Made by a program: the position numbers and the translations under genes
The notes under the pieces: model-generated
What the model was told of the DNA's origin: nothing
What the model saw: only the letters and a program-made list of their open reading frames with translations
The model's database searches: none
NCBI GenBank assembly: GCA_010015655.1
Contig: ML976702.1
Coordinates: forward strand, 62,001 to 126,000
DNA length: 64,000 nt
Reading direction: 5' to 3'
Source: Bimuria novae-zelandiae CBS 107.79
Lineage: Eukaryota > Ascomycota > Dothideomycetes > Pleosporales > Didymosphaeriaceae
Shown: positions 56,939 to 64,000 of the stretch, one piece after another
Numbering within the stretch: the first letter of the stretch is position 1
Layout: every line of letters starts with the position of its first letter

Positions 56939-57289
56939 ATGCACCTCTTTACCTTCCTCCTCACCGTCTTCGGCTTCTTCACTACCCTCACCTGCGCCCT
57001 CGCGGTCGGAGACGCCGATGCCGCCTTCCCCACTTGCGGCACCCTCACCACCGCCGACAAAAAGATCTTCCCTCTCGCGAACGTCGGCTGTGGCGAGTGT
57101 TTGCTGTTTCAAAACCCGAGTACGCACCGGCCGGTTGGGTGGAGAGGTGGGATACGAGCGGCGGGTGTGTGTGACGGGTTTATGTGTGAATTTCCGCAGG
57201 AAGGAGCCCCTGTGAGATTCTGGGCTAAGAGTTTTGGTAGTGACGTCGAGATGGCGAAGCCGTGTACGAGTGCGGGTCTGTGGAGGTAG
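56939..57289 (+). CDS. Small secreted Cys-rich protein with coding-like sequence beyond the stop
   Basis: The frame of 116 residues starts with a strong signal peptide (MHLFTFLLTVFGFFTTLTCALA). The mature part has six cysteines (FPTCGT, GCGEC, GVCDGF, MCEF, KPCTS) and ends GLWR then TAG at 57287-57289. The same frame continues as IEGPSQGG, then FGGVRVEAYECWVWGAEG and MECNS before TGA at about 57386-57388, adding two cysteines (eight in total). Either the TAG is a nonsense mutation or read through, or a short unrecognised intron removes it; no good splice pair was found. Small size, secretion and even Cys count suggest an effector or defence-related protein. No family recognised. Confidence 0.68.
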   Translation: MHLFTFLLTVFGFFTTLTCALAVGDADAAFPTCGTLTTADKKIFPLANVGCGECLLFQNPSTHRPVGWRGGIRAAGVCDGFMCEFPQEGAPVRFWAKSFGSDVEMAKPCTSAGLWR

Positions 57290-57671
57290 ATTGAGGGACC
57301 GAGTCAAGGAGGGTTCGGGGGCGTGAGGGTTGAGGCTTATGAGTGCTGGGTCTGGGGCGCCGAGGGGATAATGGAGTGTAATTCGTGAGCGAAGTTATGG
57401 AGTAGAATGGAGTTTGGCGGGGGTATGTTTGTCCTGGCTGGATGCAGGCGTTCTTCCAGATACCATGACCAACTGTTTTACAGCTCACTGTAAATAAGCT
57501 GTCTCTTATTCATTTGTTACGTGAGTATCATTCGTGGTGGAGATCCACACTAAGCTCTGTTCCTAATGGATCTGTGCATATCAGTATCCTGGTTGAACGG
57601 GCGTTCCTACCTTTACTGGGTCGCCCTTGCCCATGGTGAAGGACCGCCCCACTTTTATACGCCCGCGCAAG

Positions 57672-57678
57672 TATATAA
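57672..57678 (+). promoter_or_regulatory. TATA box (TATATAA)
   Basis: TATA motif 117 bp upstream of ATG 57795, in a plausible core promoter position. Confidence 0.55.
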
Positions 57679-57794
57679 CACCGCCAGGCGCTCTCTCTCG
57701 TAGACACTCTCACTCTCGACTTCTCTTCCGAGACACCACCCTCTACTTCTCTTTGATGCCTTTCAAAGGCACCTCTCTCACCAGAGCCTTCAAG

Positions 57795-58659
57795 ATGCAG
57801 TTCCTTTCTTTCTTCTTCGCGGTCGCACTTCTGTGAGGACACGCTATGACTGCGGCAATTGCCGTAGGCGCCGACAGCCAGGGTCCTCTTGAAGTGCCCC
57901 GGCTCGTGGTTCCGCGATTCGAGCGCCCTCCGCCCGATTACAATCAGAAGCGAGCCACGGTAAATATGTGCACATTCGGGACCTTCATTACCGACAATGA
58001 GAGCTGTCCTCCAGAGAAGCCTTGCAAGCTCGAAGAGCCTATAGACCAGAACGGCCGCCCGCACCCCTGGTGCCAGGCCTTCTCTGGCTCAAACGGATAT
58101 TCGCCAATGCAGTCGCCTTCGATCGAGAGCATCGTCATGGGCGAACCTCCGAATACAAAAAACGGTGACATGCCGCAATGGGTCTGCTTCTTCTACAAGT
58201 AAGTTTCTCATCCTTTCGCCAATGTACTTGACCAACGCTGACAGCAACTTCGACTGCGACCCGAGCAAGGACGCTGGCCTTCGCAATCAGACGACGTCCA
58301 TTGCTTGGGATCACATGATCAAAGGCCAACCCAACGCTGTTATCAAGTTCAATCAAACCGTGGATGCGGTACCTAACAGTACCCGATACACCCGTTTCAA
58401 AGCTTACGTGTGTATGATGTACGCCGACGCTCCGTACCGCAACGACGGCGATGGGAGCGGGTCGTCTGCAGAAGGGTTTTTCGGCGCCGATGGAAATGGT
58501 GGAGATGCCCAAGACCTCACGGAGGGAGGACTCAAGATGACTGCCGACGGGCTTTATGCGGGCCAGGACGCGGCTGCTGAGGCTGCACCGGATGGTGTGC
58601 AAGGATCGGATGCTGGAGCTTCGCCGAACGCGGCGAATTCTACGGTTGTCCAGCGCTGA
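57795..58659 (+). pseudogene. Secreted-protein gene with an in-frame TGA in the signal peptide (2 or 3 exons)
   Basis: ATG 57795 starts MQFLSFFFAVALL, then TGA at 57834-57836, then GHAMTAAIAVGADS in the same frame, so read-through would give a good signal peptide. The rest is coding: exon to 58198, a 46-nt intron (GTAAGT...GCTGACAG, 58199-58244) that restores frame, and an exon to 58659. An alternative is a 45-nt intron GTGAGG...GACAG (57833-57877), which also keeps frame but leaves a weaker signal peptide. Mature cysteines are MCTF, SCPP, PCKL, WCQA, VCFF, FDCDP and VCMM. The C-terminal 80 residues are Gly/Ala/Asp-rich low complexity. Starting at ATG 57846 would lose secretion. I call it a pseudogene only provisionally. 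Confidence 0.6.
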
Positions 58660-59326
58660 ATGAGTAATACCCATGCTTCAAGAAGAAGAAAAGAGCTAAT
58701 GACTTGAAGGTGCGGCTTGCGACGAGAGCGACCTCGAGCTAAGAAGTAGAGCGGTCACATCTGGCTTTTTCTCGCAATCATTGCACTTCGACAATTTCAT
58801 GATCTGAGTAACGTGGTGGGCTGAGCGTAGTAGAATTCCACGGCCTTCGATCATATTTTTCCCGTGAAGCGTATGGCTTATTCAAACTTTTATGTAAAAT
58901 AGGACTGCAGCGTGCTCCTAAATAGAAAGCGTCAGGCAACGCCGACTATCGTGGCCGGTATATCTTCAAAGCAATTATTTCGACAGACTTCAATAGTGCG
59001 TGAATACAATTACAAATGAATTAGAAACTAAGCAACGACGCGATGCGCGCTATCAATAACCCGTACCCTCCAACGCCATGCCAAAAATTAGTGGTATCAA
59101 GTGCAAATAAGCATCACCCCGCGGCCCTTCTTGTCAAACAGCTTTTACAGCCCGAGCACCCAGATTCCCAACGGCTGTCAATTCACCACTTATGAGACCA
59201 AAAAGTGAACCCAAACTTTTGTCCCGGCACCCTAACCACGAAAAACCTTGATCGTGAACCGCGTAGCTCCTCTTTACTGGACGCAACAAGCCTCCGCCTT
59301 TCCGCACACTCATCAACATGCGACAC
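58660..59326. other. Intergenic region between convergent genes
   Basis: No gene seen. Confidence 0.5.
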
Positions 59327-61233
59327 CTAGTCCTGAGCGGGCTTGAACGTGGGTGCAAAGGCGGATTTTTCTCTGATCTTTGCACCGCGGAGGTAGAACC
59401 ACACGGGGACGGGGATGAGGGCGACGGCGACGCAGCCGAGGAGGGTGGATGCGTATTCGATGCCCATGCCGTTGAACATTTGCTGGGCGAACAGCGGGAA
59501 CGCGGCTCCACAGATACTACGCAGGAAGGTGTTTGCTGCGATGGCGGAGGCGGCGAACTGTCTTCGTCAGCAAAATGTTCTCGCGATTCCGCGGTGGCGC
59601 AGGGAATTGACTTACCATAAGATACGCATCAACGAGGTAATTCAAGGCCTGGAGGAAAATGCTGAGCAGGCCGAACCCAATGAGGAGACCAGACAGGGAG
59701 GGCACGATCCAGTGAATCGACTCTTTGTAGCCAGTCCACCCGAACCAGAAGATACCCACGGCAAAGCACACACCACCGACAATAACTTCGGGGAGTCGCC
59801 ATTCTGGGATGGGCATGTTGTTGTTCGCGGTGAGTTTTTTGTTGTAGCCTGGCTGTCTGATGAAGATCATAGTGCCGGCCATGAGCTGTCCTATGATCAT
59901 GCCGAAGAAGGGGAGTCCGCCCACACCCAGGTTCATGTGGTGGACGCCCTGGAAGACAAGAGGGTATGCTGTAAGGAAAAGATACAAGAGGCCGTAGATG
60001 AAAGCCATGTAGATGGATAGAAGAAGGACGATGGGCTCGGTGATCAGCATGCGAAGCGGACGACTAAAGTTCTTCTGCATGAGCTCCTTGAAATCGATTT
60101 CGATTTCATCCTGTTTAGCGTGGATGCCCCAGTTCTTCGTCCTACGGCGTAGTTCGGAGGCCTTCGCCACGAGGATCTGTGGTGGGTATGATTCTTCTAG
60201 GAACAAGAGGTTGAAACCGAATGCGGTGAATCCCATTATGGACACGATGTATTCGGTCCACCGCCAGCCGAGGTACGACATGGTGATGAAACCACCGATG
60301 AATGGAGCCATTAACGGACCGGTAAAGACGGCCAAGGAAAAGATGGTGATGGCCATGCCGCGGGTGCGGTTGTCAAACATGTCTGAGAAAACGGCAGCGA
60401 CACACTGGCACAGGTTAGCTCAAGTAAGTGACAAGAAGAGTTGGAAGTCTACTCACAGTCAAAGGACAGGCACCGAAGAAGCCCGCAAAGAATCGACATA
60501 TAAGAATAGTTTGCAGGTCCTTCCCTGTCGCGACGGCGACGTTGAAAATCGCAAATCCAAAGGAAGCAAGAACCAGCGGCAGCCGTCTGCCTTTCAATTC
60601 CGAGAATGGAGCCCACAATATAGGGCCGGTGGCGAATCCCAGAACGTAGAATGAAGTGCCCAGGACGCCTACAGTCACCCCGACGCCAAACTGCTGGGCT
60701 ACTACCCTGGTCGCAGCCGAGAAAATAGAGCTACCAAATGCGGCAGTAAGCGTCGTGAAGCCCAGCATCGCAGCGGTGAAGAGCTTCTTCTTCATAGGCC
60801 AATTTTGCGCATGCATAGGATCATCGGGCCCGTCGAACTCGACCACATACTCTTCTCTTTCTGGGAGCGGCGGGGGATATGGTTTCCCGGCACCGAAGCC
60901 AGGTAGCGGTTTCCTAGACTGCCTGCTCTTGAGACTGGCACCCACGGTCGCGCTGTGCTGGCTGCGCTGTGTTTGTATTCGGCTCAGGGCGGTCGGGTGG
61001 CGTTCGAGATCGATGTCTTCGCGCTGCGTGGGCGCTCTTGACATGGCCATCTCGCGTTCTGAGGCCGAGGCATTTGATGAGGAAGAAGAAGAAGAAGAAG
61101 AAGACGTCGACGATGTGTAGGAGCGAGCGATCGGCTCGTGTTCTTCGGCCTTTTCAGGGTCGTGCGATTTGGAAAAGCGCTCCGGGCTGGCGTCCCTTTC
61201 CGCATTGGCTATGATTTTGTCGGCGGCGTCCAT
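59327..61233 (-). CDS. MFS drug/polyamine transporter, DHA1 type (3 exons)
   Basis: Exons are 60457-61233, 59616-60404 and 59327-59557. The introns are 52 and 58 nt (GTGAGT...GCTAACCTGTGCCAG and GTAAGT...GCTGACGAAGACAG). The total is 1797 nt, 598 residues. A 160-residue cytosolic N-terminus contains a 12-Ser run and many Ser/Arg residues. Twelve membrane segments follow. MFS motif A is visible as [14 protein letters not shown] and motif C as [15 protein letters not shown], which together place it in the DHA1 (TPO/FLU1-like) proton antiporter group. The loop between segments 6 and 7 carries [19 protein letters not shown]. Likely function is export of polyamines or toxicants at the plasma membrane; substrate unknown. 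Confidence 0.9.
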
Positions 61234-62806
61234 TGCGACGAGCGTCGTGAGCGATTGGTGGTAGTCAGGTGCGGTGCAAAGTCAATCGTCCGAGATCAAT
61301 TGAACGTCGCAAGTGCACTAAGAATACCCTTGGGCTATAAATGCGAAAAAGCGACCGAGGCTGCAAAGAGGGGGCAATTCCCAAAAAAATTATGGGCCGG
61401 GTTTGGGCGACTGACGGGCTGAGCTTTGTGTGAGTGGGGAGGCGTCCGAGCTTGAAGTCGGCAAGGGTCGGCCGAACAGAACTCGTCGGGTTTTACAAAT
61501 GGCGAAATTCCCGTGTCAATGTTACAGCGCCTGGTTACTCAACCTTCTTTACAATATACGAAGCAATTGACCTTCCCGAGGTATGGCGTCTCGAAAGGAT
61601 GACGGTGCGCAAAGATTTTTGCCGCTATGACGTAGTCTCGTTGGGGTTCGGAGGACAAGCTTTGCGGGAAGCTCCACCGCCTCGGCAAGAAGCAGCCCTA
61701 CGCCTGTAATTTTTGCACCGCGGACAACCGTGGTCTTTTGCTAGAAGGTTCAAGAATGTGGGTTTGGAAAATTATTATGGAGAGGATACATTGGTACACT
61801 TGCGGGACTGTCCTCGTACTATCACGTACCAAAGCCAGATACACGGCGCGCTGTCGTAAAGGTCGCCGATTCCATCTTGACCAACGATGACCTGCATGAA
61901 GACGGCGTAGATTGAATCTCTTGAGACTTGCCCAGGGCTGGGTCGCCAATCAGGGTGCCATGGACGACGTACGCTGACTGGCAGATGTATGCTCTGTGCG
62001 AATCTGGACCGAAGAACGGCCAGATGAGGAAAGTGTGCCTGTCGGGTTTAAAGAAAGGTCCGACCTTTTTAGCAAGGAAAGCCGTTTTAAGCTTCAATTT
62101 GCAACATGACGTTGAAGGCCAGGAGGTAGTGGAATGACTTTTGCACCATCTTCGGATGGCGGCAGCTTGGCTTGTACTTTCTCTCTCCCCCAAGCCGTGG
62201 CAGATTGTTCAGCATACCGACCCAAGAATTCTAGAACCTTTTAACATTATACCCGCTTACCCTACCTCCGAGAGTCCGAGATCCAGGAAATGGTCCTGGG
62301 TCAAGCTTCTCGATGCAGGGTTCGCCAATGGGTGTGGGTCGCGGCTTTCAGTGGGTACGGCCGCGTGGCAGAGAGGCAGGCATGACGGGACTTAAGACGG
62401 AGAAGTTCCAGACTCCAACGTCAACTAAACCTTCCATTACTCGAGTACAGCGACAGCTACAGTATCTCTCTGGACCCGTGCACATCACCTGTATAGCCTC
62501 ACACATCACACAGGAAACGCCAGCATCGCACACTCGTAACAGGGCCAGCGCAACGGCAGAATTAGCTATTAAGCAAAGCTGTTCAACAATCCACATCGCA
62601 TGATTTTACATCTTTCCCTCGTATTACCTTTCATCCAAAACACATGTATGCTCCATCCAAAGTCAAGAATCGCTATAACAACAAAGGTATCTCCCCACCC
62701 CAAAGAATGACAACGTTAGTATCGTAAGGAACGTCGAAGCCGAATGCGCCGCCTGGTAACTCCTTCCTTCCTACTCTTCTTTTCCCTCACGAAAAAATCG
62801 GCGCGA
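61234..62806. other. Intergenic region
   Basis: Small frames on both strands with no domain, signal or splice support. Contains the upstream region of the MFS gene (right side of 61233) and the downstream side of the GPI protein gene. Confidence 0.5.
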
Positions 62807-63512
62807 TTACAACGCGAGCATACCGATGAATGCGATGGCGCCGGCAATGCCCGCGCCGATAGCCGCTGACGGGAGCGAGGCCGCGCCGGGGGCCTCCGTA
62901 GGCTGCGGACTGCTGCCCGTCTCGCCGCCTCCAGTGCTCGAGAGCGTGGGCGTCACAACGGTGCTGATGGCGGTACCATTGGATCCGATGCCAGACGCGC
63001 CGGTGCCGGAGGGCGCAGTAACGATAGGCACAACGACCGTGGGCGCAGCCGTGATGACGGTAACAGAGGTGGTGACGGCCTCAGCAGACGACGACGGGGC
63101 CTCAGACGAGGAGAGCGCGGGCGTGCTCGTCTCCGCAGGCGTCGTCTCGGCGGGCGTCTGTACGGGGTAGATGGAGGCGAGCGCCGACTTGACGTCGGTG
63201 GGGAGCGCCTGGTACCAGTCTGGCGTGTTGCCGGCGGCGATGGACGACGCGATTTCAGAGGCGAAGCCGGCCTGGTTGGTCGCGGCCTGGGCGAGGATGG
63301 ACGGAGGGAGCGCCGTCGCGAGCGCGAGGAGGGCGGATTGCTGGCTGTGTGCGCATGTTAGAAGCGCCGACGATGATGGATACGCACACAATCCACGGGT
63401 AGGGCGTGGTGAGCATGCAGGCAAGGGGTGCGACTTACGCAGGGTCGATGGACGGCAGCTGAGCGGCCACAGCCGAAGCCAACGCAGCAAAGACGCACGT
63501 TTTGAACATCAT
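62807..63512 (-). CDS. GPI-anchored Ser/Thr-rich cell-wall protein (2 exons)
   Basis: Exons are 63439-63512 and 62807-63344. The 94-nt intron (GTAAGT...ACACAG) restores frame, giving 612 nt, 203 residues. Two adjacent Met codons open a signal peptide (MMFKTCVFAALASAVAA). The mature N-terminal part of about 70 residues (QQSALLALATALPPSILAQA, then a PDWYQALPTDVKSALASI segment) is the short conserved domain seen in many ascomycete GPI proteins. It is followed by a Ser/Thr/Pro/Val-rich, probably O-glycosylated stalk. A C-terminal hydrophobic tail (SAAIGAGIAGAIAFIGMLAL) after small residues is a GPI-attachment signal. It would sit at the plasma membrane or cell wall. Confidence 0.87.
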
Positions 63513-64000
63513 TTTGTCTAGCGGACGAATATCGAAATGAAAGTTCGAGCGAGTGTGGAGCAGAACAGTCTACGCGGTGACAACGATGCGACGAGCGAGT
63601 GTGTGCGAGAGATTGAAGAGGAGCGATCGCTCGCGGGACCCGGGGAGCTTTTGAAACGCGAGGCGGTTCGGGGCAGATGTCACGATCGCACTTAGACTGA
63701 TCCTAGACGGGCAAGGGCAAAGATTTCCCTAGGCGGCTAACTCAAACGAATGCTTGTCGGTAAAAGGGTGGGCGTAATTTTATATGAAATGAGTCGCCTG
63801 GGGGGCGAACAACGGCAGTCTTTAACCACGACGAGATGGGGTCTAAATGCGGAAGCGCGTCGTCCTTTGAGAATACGAGTCGCCGAACGCGTCAACTGGT
63901 GGCGGCTGAGCACTTGCAGCCTGCCTGCAGTGTGCATTCAGCCCAGCTGGAATGCAGATACACTCATCAATGTGAAACCTTTCTGCACGGCGCTGCAGTC
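63513..64000. other. Promoter-side region of the GPI protein gene
   Basis: No further gene is supported at the right edge. Confidence 0.5.

Noticed and set aside
1..64000. tRNA or rRNA genes
   Set aside because: No cloverleaf-type A/B box pair or rRNA segment was noticed by eye. A tRNAscan-SE and Infernal run would be decisive.

Overview
This is eukaryotic DNA from a filamentous ascomycete (Pezizomycotina), most likely a dothideomycete. Genes carry short GT..AG introns of about 40-160 nt with CTAAC/CTGAC-like branch points. Transposons show the signature of repeat-induced point mutation (RIP): TA-rich sequence, coding frames kept in phase but studded with TAG/TAA where Gln or Trp is expected, and LTR pairs that differ by transitions. 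Gene content also fits: a verprolin/WIP protein, small secreted cysteine-containing proteins, a TRI12-type transporter, F-box-like proteins and a GPI-anchored wall protein.

Layout. (1) 1-22.2 kb is mainly transposon. A RIP-mutated hAT remnant runs off the left edge. A five-exon host gene on the minus strand (start 15597, stop 1390) is cut inside exon 1 by a 12,777-bp hAT element with 21-bp inverted termini and an 8-bp target duplication. Inside that hAT lie a complete Copia LTR element (5065-10387), a pogo-type element (10770-12659) and a piggyBac-like element (12730-15012, with a 480-base assembly gap), each with its own target duplication. From 17.0 to 22.2 kb there is a solo LTR with a perfect 5-bp duplication, a decayed relative of it split by a second pogo/Fot1-like element, a third pogo-like remnant and unassigned AT-rich sequence. 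(2) 22.3-31.5 kb is a gene island: verprolin, a mitochondrial membrane protein in divergent orientation, a trypsin-like protease, an F-box-like protein and a small secreted protein. (3) 31.5-42 kb is a second transposon block: a pogo-type element split by a 7.1-kb Ty3/Gypsy chromovirus, directly abutted by a Tc1-like element. (4) 42-64 kb is gene territory: a GIY-YIG protein, secreted proteins, a decayed TRI12-type efflux pump, a prenylated ubiquitin-fold protein, a two-hydrophobic-segment protein, an F-box-like protein, two more secreted-protein loci, an intact DHA1-type transporter and a GPI-anchored protein.

The genes do not form an evident pathway or biosynthetic cluster. The clearest biology is genome dynamics: a host gene whose five exons and four introns still join to an exact 409-codon frame except for the composite transposon, a nesting order that can be read from reading frames and RIP load, and several secreted-protein genes next to transposon blocks with possible single lesions. 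I found no convincing new multi-gene system. tRNA, rRNA and CRISPR features were not seen. All exon structures are inferred from sequence alone.
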